Assembly: GCA_023665805.1 (NCBI GenBank)
Contig: JAMPDJ010000017.1
Span: forward strand, 1-59,592
From: Bacteroides sp.
GTDB lineage: Bacteria; Bacteroidota; Bacteroidia; Bacteroidales; Bacteroidaceae
DNA length: 59,592 bases
Direction: 5' to 3'
Shown: in pieces, positions 19,396-28,803 of the stretch
How positions within the stretch are numbered: position 1 is the stretch's first letter
Layout: each line of letters opens with the position of its first letter
Notes under the pieces: generated by a model
What the model was told of the DNA's origin: nothing
The model's database searches: none
What the model saw: only the letters and a program-made list of their open reading frames with translations
Program-made: the position numbers and the translations under genes

Positions 19396-20208
19396 TTACG
19401 TCATATTTCCCAAAATGAACACTTCGCTTGCCTGTTTCCTTTTCAGTACGTCAAGTTTGAAGTCCGCTCCCACCACTAAACCATATTCCCTAAGCACCGT
19501 CTCGTAGGTTTTCCGTGCCAATTCCGGATGATTGTTTTCCTCACTCAGATGACATAGCCAGACGTGTTTCAGCGCAGGGGAAGCATGCTCGGCAATCAAC
19601 TTTGCGCTGTCAGCATTGGACAAATGCCCCCTGCCACTACGTATCCGCCCTTTCAGATAAGCTGGATAAGGCCCGTCCATCAGCATGCTCACATCATGAT
19701 TGGACTCCAACACTATATAGTTTGCCTCAGATACTTCGGCCTGTATTCCTTCGGTCACATGCCCGACATCGGTTATCACCAAGAACACCTCTCCATCGGC
19801 CTCTATACGGTATCCCACACAGTCACTACTGTCATGAGGCACGGCAAATGGCGTAATCCTCATGTCTCCTATCTGCGTTGTCTGCAATTTCCGGATGACA
19901 CGAACATCTTCCGGTGTCAATTTGGTTGTCACGCAATAGTTGCGGTTAATACCACGGTGCACCTCCTCGGTAGCATAGACCGGCAACTTGTAGTCATGAG
20001 CCAAGTTACCTACAGCCTTGATATGATCCGCATGATCATGAGTAATAAATATGGCATCTATATCGGTAAGCAGCAACCCTTTTTCCTTCAGGCTGTGCCT
20101 GAGCATTCTCATTCCTACACCTGCATCAACCAGTATCCGGGCCTTCTCTGTGGCTATGTAATAACAATTGCCGCTGCTGCTACTGCCGAAGGATATGAAT
20201 TTTAGCAT
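19396..20208 (-). CDS. MBL-fold metallo-hydrolase, WalJ/YycJ-like
   Basis: A 270-aa metallo-beta-lactamase-fold protein. The N-terminal strand FISFGSSSSGNCYYI is characteristic of the YycJ/VicX group. The metal-binding motif THDHADHIKAV (HxHxDH) lies near residues 55-65. Later metal ligands appear as VPHDSSD near 115, in TDVGHVTEG near 142, and LCHLSEENNHPE near 215. Members of the group are thought to be DNA exonucleases or repair-linked hydrolases; the substrate is not shown here. It is expressed from its own promoter (20228-20259) with a short leader. Confidence 0.88.
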   Translation of the reverse strand: MLKFISFGSSSSGNCYYIATEKARILVDAGVGMRMLRHSLKEKGLLLTDIDAIFITHDHADHIKAVGNLAHDYKLPVYATEEVHRGINRNYCVTTKLTPEDVRVIRKLQTTQIGDMRITPFAVPHDSSDCVGYRIEADGEVFLVITDVGHVTEGIQAEVSEANYIVLESNHDVSMLMDGPYPAYLKGRIRSGRGHLSNADSAKLIAEHASPALKHVWLCHLSEENNHPELARKTYETVLREYGLVVGADFKLDVLKRKQASEVFILGNMT

Positions 20209-20606
20209 ACGTTTCTATTTTGAATTACAAAGATATGAAATCTATGTCGTTCCAACAAAGTACTCGCACAAAAATAACCTTAAATTCATAACTGGCACAT
20301 AATAGTACCATAAACAAGTTGCCCTAATAGCACAAAAACTAACCAAATCCGTTAGACATCAGAATCCCTCCCCGACCTCTTTGCCATGACCATTAGCATT
20401 GAAAAGAAGATGCTGAAAATTATTACACATATTGGAATCCTTGCCGAGACACGCTTTTGACAATACCGTTATCGCACCCTTGACCATAATATGGCCGGAA
20501 GCATGACAATACCATCGTCAAGGGCGCGTCCATAGTATGGCTGGGTGTCAATAATAAAAAATGACACGGCAACATACAGAAGCCATCGAACAGCAGCAAA
20601 AAGATA
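20209..20606. other. Intergenic region between WalJ-like gene and nspC
   Basis: About 400 bp with the WalJ-like promoter at its left end. No gene, clear terminator or repeat was recognised in the rest. Confidence 0.5.
20228..20259 (-). promoter_or_regulatory. Promoter of the WalJ-like gene
   Basis: Minus strand TTTG (20256-20259), 20 bp, TATCTTTG (20228-20235), ending 20 bp before the start codon. Confidence 0.82.
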
Positions 20607-21779
20607 TCAATCCATGCGGTCGCGATAATCCTCGTATGAAAACTCTCTCAGGACCTCATGCTCACCATTGACGCGTAAGATGGTAATGGCCGGATGCGAT
20701 ATTCCGTTGAACATACAGGTCTTTACCGTCGTGTAGTGTATCATGTCTTCAAAACATATACGTTCTCCTATCTGCAGCGGATGATCGAAGCGCCAACTGC
20801 TGAGGAAGTCGCCGCTTAGGCACGAGTTTGCCCCCAGGCGGTAGACATATCCGCCATTGTCATCAGCAGAGGTGACAATACCATCCGGATCCTCTATCGT
20901 CTCCGCGCCCCGCACTGCCGGCCAATATGGCATCTCCAGACAATCCGGCATGTGGCACGTGAAAGACACATCCAATATAGCCGTGCGGATACCGTGGTTT
21001 TCCACTATATCCACTACCGATGCAACCAACGGACCAGTCTGCCACGCAAAAGCAGACCCGGGTTCAAGAATGATGTGCAAATGTGGATAGCGTTGCCTCA
21101 GTCCTTGTATGGTTTCTATGAGAAGACGGACATTATACCCCTGCCTAGTCATCAAGTGACCACCGCCAAGGTTGAGCCATTTCAGCTCATGAAACCACTT
21201 GCCAAAGCGTTGTTCCATATGCCTAAGGTTGTCAACCAAATCCTCGGCACTGCTTTCGCAATGGCAATGACAATGGAAACCTTCTATGCCTGTCGGCAAC
21301 TGTTCTGGCAAGTCGGATGCGACGACTCCGAAACGCGCCCCCGGAGCTGTTGGGTTATAAAGAGCCGTCTCTATGTGCGAGTGCTCCGGGTTTACTCTCA
21401 AGCCACATGTGATTCCATGCTCCGCACCGTGTTCCATGTTCCATCGTTCAACCATAGGCCAAAAACGTAGATACTGCCCCAAGCTATTGAACGTGATATG
21501 CGAGGAGCAACGGAGAATATCTGGGAATGTCTCTTCCGTATATGCCGGACTGTAAGTATGCGCCGGACTGCCGAATTCATCATGCGCCAGACGCGCCTCA
21601 TATGGACTGCTGGCCGTAGTATGTGATATATATTCATGGAAAATGGGAAATGTCTTCCACAGCGCAAAGGCCTTGAACGCCAAGATAATCTCCGCACCGC
21701 TCTCGCTGGCTACAGCCTGAATAAGCGAAAGGTTGCGACGAAGCAACCTTTCCTCTATCATATAATATGGTGTCTTCAC
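20607..21779 (-). CDS. nspC: Carboxynorspermidine decarboxylase
   Basis: A 390-aa fold-III PLP-dependent decarboxylase. It converts carboxynorspermidine/carboxyspermidine to norspermidine/spermidine, the last step of the alternative polyamine route used by many Bacteroidetes. The PLP-binding lysine lies in ILAFKAFALW near residue 35. LNLGGGHLMT (about 206) is the phosphate-binding glycine loop, and ANSCLSGDFLSSW (about 327) carries the catalytic cysteine. ATG at 21779 gives the typical opening TPYYMIEERLLRRNL. The partner dehydrogenase is not nearby. The next upstream gene on the strand is 67 bp away, so weak linkage is possible. Confidence 0.94.
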   Translation of the reverse strand: MKTPYYMIEERLLRRNLSLIQAVASESGAEIILAFKAFALWKTFPIFHEYISHTTASSPYEARLAHDEFGSPAHTYSPAYTEETFPDILRCSSHITFNSLGQYLRFWPMVERWNMEHGAEHGITCGLRVNPEHSHIETALYNPTAPGARFGVVASDLPEQLPTGIEGFHCHCHCESSAEDLVDNLRHMEQRFGKWFHELKWLNLGGGHLMTRQGYNVRLLIETIQGLRQRYPHLHIILEPGSAFAWQTGPLVASVVDIVENHGIRTAILDVSFTCHMPDCLEMPYWPAVRGAETIEDPDGIVTSADDNGGYVYRLGANSCLSGDFLSSWRFDHPLQIGERICFEDMIHYTTVKTCMFNGISHPAITILRVNGEHEVLREFSYEDYRDRMD

Positions 21780-21846
21780 TGTCTGTCTTGTTATGTAGTT
21801 TTTATCTCAATGGCAATACCTTCATCCGAAGGCATATCGTACGCGA

Positions 21847-22815
21847 TTAGTATACCCACTTGATATTGTCCAGCCAAATTGTCGTCCCCACGCTGCCGAC
21901 ATATGCACCGCCGCTACTGCTGTCGTACTTGACAATAGCATGCGTCGGAGTGGCATCGGCATCAGCCCAGGCGTTTTCTTCCACAGGCACAAGGTTTCCC
22001 TTGCTGTTGCGGGCATATAGTGCTGTCTCGCCGCTGCGCAAAGCCATGTTCTTGTTATAGTAAGGCTTGTCTGTGATGTTACCGTAATGGATTTCAAACG
22101 TGCCACCCTCTACCCATCCGTCAGTACTGCTGCCGAAACTATGAACTATCGTACCTACGCGTTTGGCCGTGATGTTACCCTCGGAATCCTCTCTGCGTTG
22201 TTGCAATATCACAATCATCTCCGGCATGTCCTTGCCAGGCACCGTCGTCACCTTGGAGAAACCGGTCTGGCGTACACGATTGGCAGCCTCGGTCAATTTC
22301 ACCATGTAGTCGAATTTAATGGCCTTGGGCCTGCGCTCAAAAGGCATGCCCAGATTCATCTTTGACATAGGATTGTCAGTATCCGTAACCGGCTCTATCA
22401 TCTCACCAGTAAAGATGGAACCGGAAGCAAGCACACTGATGTTTATCATCCCCAGGACCTTGACAGTGGCCACCGAAGTTTCCAACTTGGCGCAACTGCC
22501 AGAGCCGTGTTTATCCTTGAAGACCGACACGTTGGCTTTTGTCACTCCACTGACACGGGCATACACATTGCTTGTAGCCCAAGGCGAGCCTCCCTGATTC
22601 TTGTAGGCGACATTCTGCTTCCCAGAGGCCTTGGTCCAATGAGCGTTGGGAGCTATCTCGTAAATCGTCTTGGTGGCCCCTCCTATTATCGCGCTTTCTT
22701 TGATATCACGCTTCAGCCACTGTTCAAAGTCAGCAAACTTGATAAGTTCCTCTCTCTGCGCATGCGTTGCCACTGCGCTCAAGCACAAAAGTGCGGGTAC
22801 AATGATTCTTTTCAT
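21847..22815 (-). CDS. Exported PCMD-domain-like protein
   Basis: A 322-aa secreted protein. The signal peptide covers residues 1-19 (MKRIIVPALLCLSAVATHA), followed by QREELIKFADFEQWLKRDI. The body is beta-rich, with PKAIKFDYMV and EGGTFEIHYGN, and ends TTIWLDNIKWVY, resembling Bacteroidetes PCMD (putative carbohydrate-metabolism) domains with a jellyroll fold. It may bind glycans, but no catalytic residues are obvious. It sits between nspC and a BamA-like barrel on the same strand; a shared envelope role with the latter is possible. Confidence 0.7.
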   Translation of the reverse strand: MKRIIVPALLCLSAVATHAQREELIKFADFEQWLKRDIKESAIIGGATKTIYEIAPNAHWTKASGKQNVAYKNQGGSPWATSNVYARVSGVTKANVSVFKDKHGSGSCAKLETSVATVKVLGMINISVLASGSIFTGEMIEPVTDTDNPMSKMNLGMPFERRPKAIKFDYMVKLTEAANRVRQTGFSKVTTVPGKDMPEMIVILQQRREDSEGNITAKRVGTIVHSFGSSTDGWVEGGTFEIHYGNITDKPYYNKNMALRSGETALYARNSKGNLVPVEENAWADADATPTHAIVKYDSSSGGAYVGSVGTTIWLDNIKWVY

Positions 22816-22902
22816 ACTTCTGCTCCTTTCGTTCTTTGCTATCGGTTAACTGAAAAGCTTATTTCATGCCGGCATGTCCAGCCTATCGAATCCGGTAGTG
22901 TC

Positions 22903-24198
22903 TCAGAAAGCCTCGCCTATGTTGAAGACTATACTGTTGCCCGTTTTTGTAAATCCCCAGTCTACACGCACATTAACGCGCGGCTTGAATTCCCACCTGA
23001 CACCAAAGCCATACGTGGGCAACGTATGATTCATGTATATTTTGTCGAATCCTTCGAATATATTTATCGCACCGGCCCAGGCCACAACTCCGAAACGCCA
23101 TATCAAACGCTGACGCAACTCCAATTGTGTTTCCATCACATTCTTGTCACGATACTGGCCATAGAAATACCCTCGTCCCATACCTTGGTTTCCAGTACTG
23201 GACAGACGAGTCCAGGGAATAACATCATTGCCATAATTGAAACGACCGTGCGCCTGAAATGCCAAAGTACACTTTTTCCACAATGGCGCATAAGTCTGGT
23301 ATTTGATATCCGTGGTGAGAAAACCGTATCTGTTCAGCCCTGGCAGAAAGCCCAATTGCTGCAGGTTGATGTAGTGACCGCTATAAGCATTGGTGGCCAT
23401 GTCGCGGGAATCATAAGTAAGCGTAAAACCCAACCCTGTAGTCACCAGGGTAGAGGGCTGATGCGACCCGCCAGGCACTGCCAACAGGCGGTCCATCAGT
23501 TCAGGATTACTGTTGGTGTACAAATAAGAACAAAGGAAGTCCAACTTGGGCCCCATATAAAAATTATCTGCAAGACGCCAAGTAAAGTCTCCCTCCAACT
23601 TCAGCAACAACTGCTTGCTGTCCACACGATAAGGGTTAGGCTGGCCGCTATTGTAATTGGCCTTGTCCCAAGCCACACTGTTATGAAAGTTTTCTATAGA
23701 CGTATCATATCCAATGCCCCAAAAGGCTGAGGGATAATGAGTGAAGCTGAACTCATAGTTGAAACGTTTCTTGTCTTCCTTCATATAGTTGTGCCCCTCA
23801 ACTCCAACAGCCACGATGCCTTTCACACTGGCCTGAAAGAAACCGTTGACAGTGCTCTTCATGAGTGTGGGGTCGTTATTGTCAAAGGAATACAATGCAC
23901 TGTATCCTCCACCTATGGCAAACCCCGTATTGGCATTATAGGCTGGCCCAAAGACGAAACCACCGTCATAATTCCTGTCACTACGCATCTTGTTGGAATT
24001 GGCCAAAAAGTTATACAGCCAATAAAAAGGTTTCAACGTCTTCTTGTCAGTAATCTTGTATTTACGTATGTCCCCTGTCATGGTGTCCACAACCACGCTG
24101 TCCTTGGGGACCGGTTCCAATGTCTTCGTAGCATTTGCCGTCAAAGCACAACAGGCCGTTGCTATTGCCAATATCAGTCGTCTTGCTCTATCGTTCAT
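22903..24198 (-). CDS. BamA/TamA-type outer-membrane beta-barrel (bacterial surface antigen)
   Basis: A 431-aa exported barrel with a signal peptide (RARRLILAIATACCALTANA). Mature sequence features fit the C-terminal 'surface antigen' barrel of the Omp85 family: FVFGPAYNANTGFAIGGG, LTYDSRDMATNAYSGHYI (about 290; the conserved D-x-R-D turn), GQYRDKNVMETQLELRQRL, and GFGVRWEFKPRVNVRVDWGF at the end. No POTRA domains precede the barrel, so it is a barrel-only member. ATG 24198 was preferred over 24243, because the longer version overlaps the TATCTTTG -7 box (24243-24250). Confidence 0.85.
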   Translation of the reverse strand: MNDRARRLILAIATACCALTANATKTLEPVPKDSVVVDTMTGDIRKYKITDKKTLKPFYWLYNFLANSNKMRSDRNYDGGFVFGPAYNANTGFAIGGGYSALYSFDNNDPTLMKSTVNGFFQASVKGIVAVGVEGHNYMKEDKKRFNYEFSFTHYPSAFWGIGYDTSIENFHNSVAWDKANYNSGQPNPYRVDSKQLLLKLEGDFTWRLADNFYMGPKLDFLCSYLYTNSNPELMDRLLAVPGGSHQPSTLVTTGLGFTLTYDSRDMATNAYSGHYINLQQLGFLPGLNRYGFLTTDIKYQTYAPLWKKCTLAFQAHGRFNYGNDVIPWTRLSSTGNQGMGRGYFYGQYRDKNVMETQLELRQRLIWRFGVVAWAGAINIFEGFDKIYMNHTLPTYGFGVRWEFKPRVNVRVDWGFTKTGNSIVFNIGEAF

Positions 24199-24242
24199 AT
24201 GTTTTCGTTTGTCCTCCAACTGTCCCAATATCAATTCAGACA

Positions 24243-24300
24243 CAAAGATATAAAAAAAGAGGTTAATACTTGTCCAAATTCTTTTTTAATGTTACTTTTG
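24243..24300. promoter_or_regulatory. Divergent promoters of the BamA-like gene and fbp
   Basis: TATCTTTG on the minus strand (24243-24250) faces left and TACTTTTG on the plus strand (24293-24300) faces right, 42 bp apart. The -33 elements are imperfect on both sides. Confidence 0.55.
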
Positions 24301-24326
24301 TTGATAAATTGAATACTATACACGCA

Positions 24327-26318
24327 ATGGAGAATACTAACGCAAGCATGAGCGAACGCATCCATGCCGACATGAAGCTGTTGAGTCTGCTGGCCCAAAC
24401 ATTCCCTAATACAGAATCCGCATGCACCGAAATCATCAACTTGGAGGCCATACTGAACCTGCCCAAAGGCACGGAACATTTTATGGCCGACATACACGGC
24501 GAACATGAGGCCTTCGAACATATCCTGAGAAATGCCTCCGGCAACATCAAACGCAAAGTCAGGGAAATATATGACAGGGAGCTGGACGAAGCACAAATAC
24601 GTGAACTGTGCACGCTCATCTATTATCCGGAGGAGAAGCTGGAACTGTTGGAAGCCCAGGAGGAAGACATTCCAGACAGCTTCTATTCCGAAACACTTTT
24701 ACGCCTCATCCGCGTCTGCCAAAGCGTTTGCAGCAAATACACTCGAAGCAAGGTGAGAAAGGCATTGCCAAAGCAGTTCGCCTATATAATAGAGGAACTA
24801 ATGCACGAGAGTGCCGAGGACAACAACAAGCAAGCCTACTTCCGTTGCATCATCGACAGCATAGTACAGACAGGCCAGGCTGGCAATTTCATTACTGCCA
24901 TCTGTCAGGTAATCCAGCACCTTGCCATAGACCAGATGCACATATTAGGTGACATCTGGGACCGTGGGCCAGGTGCGCACATCATCATGGACTCGCTGAT
25001 GCAATACCACAATTTCGACTTCACATGGGGCAACCACGATGCACTGTGGATGGGTGCCGCGGCCGGAAACGACTGTTGCATCTGCACGGTATTGCGTTTT
25101 TGCCTTCGTTTCGGCAACATGGACACGTTGGAGGACGGCTATGGAATCAATCTCCTGCCTTTGGCCACTTTGGCATTGGAGGCCTACAAGGACGACCCTT
25201 GCACCATTTTCCTGCCATGCGACAGATACGGCAAACTGAGCGAAAGGCAACGCGAACTCATAGGCAAGATGCATAAGGCTATCACAATCATCCAGTTCAA
25301 AGTGGAACATCAGATGATTGAAGCCCATCCCGAATGGACCATATCCAGAGCAGGAACATTGGAGCATGTCGACCCGGAACGAGGTACGTTCCGGGTCGGG
25401 GAAAAAGAGTATCCGCTGCGAGACACGCTGTTCCCCACCGTAGACTGGTCAGACCCGTATAAGCTGACACCGGAGGAAACTGACATGCTGCACAAGTTGA
25501 ACCACTCTTTCCGCGTTTCAGACAGGTTGCAGAAGCACATCAAGTGCATACTGACCAACGGAGGCATGTACAACATCTGCAACGGCAACCTGCTTTTTCA
25601 TGCCTCCATACCCCTAAACGACGACGGTACGCTGAAGGAAGTCGAACTCATGGGCAAGAAAAGCAGCGGACGCGAATTGATGGACCGTATCGGCGTGGTT
25701 GTGCGCACGGCATTCAACCGCTATGCACCTCATGACCAACGCATAGCAGCCCGCGACTACCTCATGTACCTATGGTGCGGTCCGGACTCACCACTGTTCG
25801 ACAAAGAACGCATGATTACTTTCGAACGCTATTTCACCTCGGACAAGACATTGATACACGAGGAAAAGGGTGCCTACTTCCGTCTGAGGAACGATCCTCG
25901 GGTATGCGACTACATTCTGGACAGTTTTGGCATACAAGGCGAGCACCGCCACATCATCAACGGGCATGTGCCAGTGCATGTGGCAGAAGGCGAAAGCCCT
26001 ATCAAGGCCGATGGACGGCTGATGGTGATAGACGGAGGCTTCTCGCAGCACTATCACTCCACCACAGGCATAGCCGGATACACGTTGGTCTATCACAGCC
26101 GCGGCTTTGAACTAATCCAGCACGAACCATTCACCAGCCGCAAGGATGCAATACTAAATGGCACCGACATTCACTCCAGCAAACAACTGGTGGAGATGAC
26201 CGGACACCGACTGAGAGTACGAGACACGGACTTGGGCGAAAAACTGCGCGACAACATAGACGACCTTCGTGAGTTGGTCTACGCCTATCGCAACGGTTAC
26301 TTGAAAGAACGAAAATAA
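24327..26318 (+). CDS. fbp: Fructose-1,6-bisphosphatase, class III
   Basis: A 663-aa gluconeogenic phosphatase hydrolysing fructose-1,6-bisphosphate. Class III enzymes are metallophosphoesterase-like, and the expected metal motifs are seen: DIHGEHEAFEHIL near residue 56, GDIWDRGPGAH near 208, and GNHDALWMGAA near 234. NGHVPVHVAEGESP and IDGGFSQHYHSTTGIAGYTL near the C-terminus complete the class III signature. ATG 24327 was chosen since the -7 box at 24293-24300 lies just upstream and rules out the earlier in-frame start. It lies 61 bp from the rluA-family gene. Confidence 0.96.
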   Translation: MENTNASMSERIHADMKLLSLLAQTFPNTESACTEIINLEAILNLPKGTEHFMADIHGEHEAFEHILRNASGNIKRKVREIYDRELDEAQIRELCTLIYYPEEKLELLEAQEEDIPDSFYSETLLRLIRVCQSVCSKYTRSKVRKALPKQFAYIIEELMHESAEDNNKQAYFRCIIDSIVQTGQAGNFITAICQVIQHLAIDQMHILGDIWDRGPGAHIIMDSLMQYHNFDFTWGNHDALWMGAAAGNDCCICTVLRFCLRFGNMDTLEDGYGINLLPLATLALEAYKDDPCTIFLPCDRYGKLSERQRELIGKMHKAITIIQFKVEHQMIEAHPEWTISRAGTLEHVDPERGTFRVGEKEYPLRDTLFPTVDWSDPYKLTPEETDMLHKLNHSFRVSDRLQKHIKCILTNGGMYNICNGNLLFHASIPLNDDGTLKEVELMGKKSSGRELMDRIGVVVRTAFNRYAPHDQRIAARDYLMYLWCGPDSPLFDKERMITFERYFTSDKTLIHEEKGAYFRLRNDPRVCDYILDSFGIQGEHRHIINGHVPVHVAEGESPIKADGRLMVIDGGFSQHYHSTTGIAGYTLVYHSRGFELIQHEPFTSRKDAILNGTDIHSSKQLVEMTGHRLRVRDTDLGEKLRDNIDDLRELVYAYRNGYLKERK

Positions 26319-26379
26319 TAACTCCGACCCATTCCTGCCACCCCACCGGGAAAGGGTTACTAACACACGACGCATTATT

Positions 26380-27291
26380 GTGAAACAAACAATCGGAACG
26401 GCATATGCCGCAGGCAAATACATTGAACTGCCAGTACGCGAGGAGTGCACATTGATGGACTTCCTACTTAAGCAGATGGGTATAACCAAAAACCGTGCCA
26501 AGGACCTGTTAACAGGCCGAGCCGTAACCGTGGACCGCAAGCAGGTCACACATTATGGCACTCCATTGCACACAGGTGAAGTGGTCAGGGTTGCCCGCCA
26601 TCGCCAAAACACCATGCTGCAGAACAAATATGTAAAGATTGTATACGAAGACAAGGATCTGGTGGTAATAGAAAAAAATGAAGGAATACTCTCCATGGCC
26701 TCCTCCCCCAAACAGTACTGTGTAAAAACGGTATTGGACAGCTACTTCGAGAAAAGGCACTTCAAATGCACAGCGCACGTGGTACACCGCCTGGACCGAG
26801 AGACAAGCGGGCTTATGATATATGCCAAGAATGTGGAAACTGCGCAAATTCTGGAATACAATTGGCATGAGCTTGTCTACGACCGGCGTTATGTGGCTCT
26901 CGTATGCGGCGACATGCAACAGGAGGGCGGTACGGTGCAATCATGGCTGAAGGAGAGCAAGTCCTTCATCACATATTCCTCACCTACCGACAACGGGGGC
27001 AAGTTGGCCATTACCCATTTCCACCGCCTGCAACACAACGACGGGTTCTCCCTCGTGGAAATGAAGCTGGATACCGGACGCAAGAACCAGATACGCGTAC
27101 ACATGGCTGACTTGGGATTTCCCATAGCCGGAGACAGCAAGTATGGCAACGGGCGCGACCCTATACACCGCATGGCCCTACATGCTTTCCGCCTCCACTT
27201 CACCCACCCAGTCACAGGCGAAGACTTGCGGTTTGAAACAGCCATTCCTCTGGACTTCCAAAGACCATTCAACGAGAAAGCGGAAAGGTAG
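26380..27291 (+). CDS. RluA-family 23S/tRNA pseudouridine synthase
   Basis: A 303-aa enzyme that isomerises uridine in rRNA or tRNA. It has an N-terminal S4-like RNA-binding domain (KNRAKDLLTGRAVTVDRKQ near residues 36-54). The catalytic domain follows, with the motif HRLDRETSGLMIYAKN near 136-151, where the Asp is catalytic, and KLDTGRKNQIRVHMADLGFP near 229. The start codon is GTG at 26380, and no ATG lies near in frame. The exact target site cannot be told. It is separated from fbp by 61 bp and ends before a cluster of palindromic motifs and a strong bidirectional terminator. Confidence 0.92.
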   Translation: MKQTIGTAYAAGKYIELPVREECTLMDFLLKQMGITKNRAKDLLTGRAVTVDRKQVTHYGTPLHTGEVVRVARHRQNTMLQNKYVKIVYEDKDLVVIEKNEGILSMASSPKQYCVKTVLDSYFEKRHFKCTAHVVHRLDRETSGLMIYAKNVETAQILEYNWHELVYDRRYVALVCGDMQQEGGTVQSWLKESKSFITYSSPTDNGGKLAITHFHRLQHNDGFSLVEMKLDTGRKNQIRVHMADLGFPIAGDSKYGNGRDPIHRMALHAFRLHFTHPVTGEDLRFETAIPLDFQRPFNEKAER

Positions 27292-27320
27292 GACGCGACT
27301 ATACTATAGCGCGGTCCCAT

Positions 27321-27376
27321 ATTCGTGAATTCACACCCACATATTCACGAATTTCCACTTGAATATCCGTGAATAT
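27321..27376. repeat. Cluster of ATTCGTGAATTC-like motifs (locus 2)
   Basis: Three copies in about 55 bp: ATTCGTGAATTCAC (27321-27334), ATTCACGAATTT (27343-27354, opposite orientation), and ATATCCGTGAATAT (27363-27376). They lie between the rluA-family stop and the shared terminator. Confidence 0.6.
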
Positions 27377-27377
27377 A

Positions 27378-27429
27378 AAACCCCGTCCCCGTTGGCAAGC
27401 AGAACAGCTTGCCAACGGGGACGGGGTTT
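27378..27429. terminator. Strong bidirectional terminator between rluA-family gene and plsC
   Basis: Perfect 23-bp inverted repeat: 27378-27400 and 27407-27429, loop AGAACA. The stem core is CCCCGTCCCCGTTGGCAAGC with A- and T-runs at its outer ends, so it serves both convergent genes. Confidence 0.92.
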
Positions 27430-27480
27430 GTATGTCAATAAATCAAATAACAAACGTTGCCAAAGGCACTGGCACCGTTC

Positions 27481-28230
27481 TTATTGGTCGGGGTTTTCCA
27501 CATACCCGTGCAGGTGGGCAGGCAAATCATGCTCTATGGTCTCATAAGCCTCATGCATTATGCTGTCCAAATCCTCACGATAAGGAATGGCATCATGAAT
27601 GACAAGACGCAACTTGTGGCGTTTCACAAAATATAAGCCCTTCTGCCTTGGCAAAACCTCGAAACTGCCATCTATCGTCAGAGGTACAATAGGCAACTGC
27701 AACTGATGCCCCAGCAAGAAAGGACCACGGCGGAAATGCGCCATGTGTCCCGTAAACGTGCGGCTGCCCTCGGGAAAGACAACTATGGAGGTTCCATGTT
27801 TCAGAGTTTCACGCGCCTGCCTCTGAGTCCTTGCAATAGCCTTGGGACCACTCTTGTCCACCATGATGTGACCGGCCCTCTCGCAAGCCCGGCCAAGCAG
27901 AGGAATGCTACGCAACTCCTTCTTCATGAGCCAGCGAAAGTCGTGGCCAAGATACCCATATATCAGGAAGATGTCATAGGGTCCCTGATGATTGGCGACA
28001 AAAACATAACTGCGTCCCTTGTCCAACTTCTCCCTACCAGATACTTCCACCTCCAGCAACGGCACACGACACATCAATTTGCTCCACAGACATGCAGGCC
28101 AATATGCCCAAAAAGAAGCTTTGCCCAAAGTGCATCCCACCGTAGTGACAATGGCAGTCAAGATAGTGGCCAAGGCCAACAAGGGCACGCACACGAACAA
28201 TTGGTAAAGTCGGTATAAAACTGTAAGCAT
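27481..28230 (-). CDS. plsC: 1-acyl-sn-glycerol-3-phosphate acyltransferase
   Basis: A 249-aa membrane-associated acyltransferase adding the second acyl chain to lysophosphatidate in phospholipid synthesis. The N-terminus has one or two hydrophobic segments (LYQLFVCVPLLALATILTA). The catalytic motif is NHQGPYDIF near residues 80-88 (the H-x4-D box), and FPEGSRTFTG near 154 binds the glycerophosphate. PIVPLTIDGSFE near 186 is the last family block. The only neighbour on the same strand is the ftsB-like gene 9 bp upstream, so the two form an operon. Confidence 0.93.
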   Translation of the reverse strand: MLTVLYRLYQLFVCVPLLALATILTAIVTTVGCTLGKASFWAYWPACLWSKLMCRVPLLEVEVSGREKLDKGRSYVFVANHQGPYDIFLIYGYLGHDFRWLMKKELRSIPLLGRACERAGHIMVDKSGPKAIARTQRQARETLKHGTSIVVFPEGSRTFTGHMAHFRRGPFLLGHQLQLPIVPLTIDGSFEVLPRQKGLYFVKRHKLRLVIHDAIPYREDLDSIMHEAYETIEHDLPAHLHGYVENPDQ

Positions 28231-28239
28231 GGCAGGAAA

Positions 28240-28557
28240 TTACTCTTCGGGAGTAGAATACCTTATTATATATACATCTTCATCCGGACGGTGCATCAGA
28301 TACTTCTCTCGTGCCAATCGTTCAACACAATCATGGTCGTCCATGGAATTCAACCTGTATGTATCCTCCTCAAACTTTGCTTTCAACGCATCTATCTCCG
28401 CCTGCAGTTTTGCTATCTCCATGGTGCGTCCACGGCGATTCCACAGGCTATTGTCATCAAGAAATCCTACTACCAATACGATGAGCAGCAGTGTGATGAG
28501 ATATTTGATGTAATGGCTCTCACCAAGCGCCCGCATGATATTTTGCATGATTTTCAT
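28240..28557 (-). CDS. FtsB/DivIC-family septum formation initiator
   Basis: A 105-aa bitopic division protein. One transmembrane helix near residues 18-34 (IKYLITLLLIVLVVGFL) is followed by a periplasmic coiled coil (MEIAKLQAEIDALKAKFEED). The family C-terminal motif ERLAREKYLMHRPDEDVYII ends the protein. ATG 28557 (MKIMQNIM) was chosen; upstream codons in the frame have no family similarity. FtsB-like proteins bridge FtsL and FtsQ in the divisome. Upstream partner of plsC. Confidence 0.9.
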   Translation of the reverse strand: MKIMQNIMRALGESHYIKYLITLLLIVLVVGFLDDNSLWNRRGRTMEIAKLQAEIDALKAKFEEDTYRLNSMDDHDCVERLAREKYLMHRPDEDVYIIRYSTPEE

Positions 28558-28756
28558 ATATATGCCTCCTTGTTTTGTCAGTCCCCATGCGTGCATGGAT
28601 CTGGCAGCAGGCCGCACGACAGGATATTTCCGACATAGGTTCACACATGACGCCAAGCCATCTATACAAGATGCAGGAACGCCATTGCAATTGATTATTC
28701 GATGCAAAGATAATAAAAAAGGAAGCATGTATGGCACATTTCTACAATCTTTTTCC

Positions 28757-28764
28757 TATATTTG
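28757..28764 (+). promoter_or_regulatory. -7 box TATATTTG of dnaX
   Basis: TAnnTTTG element 40 bp before the chosen dnaX ATG. It overlaps an upstream in-frame ATG (28762) and so rules out the longer form. Confidence 0.6.
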
Positions 28765-28803
28765 CAGGAAGATAACAACAACCATAGACCAACACATACA
28801 CCA

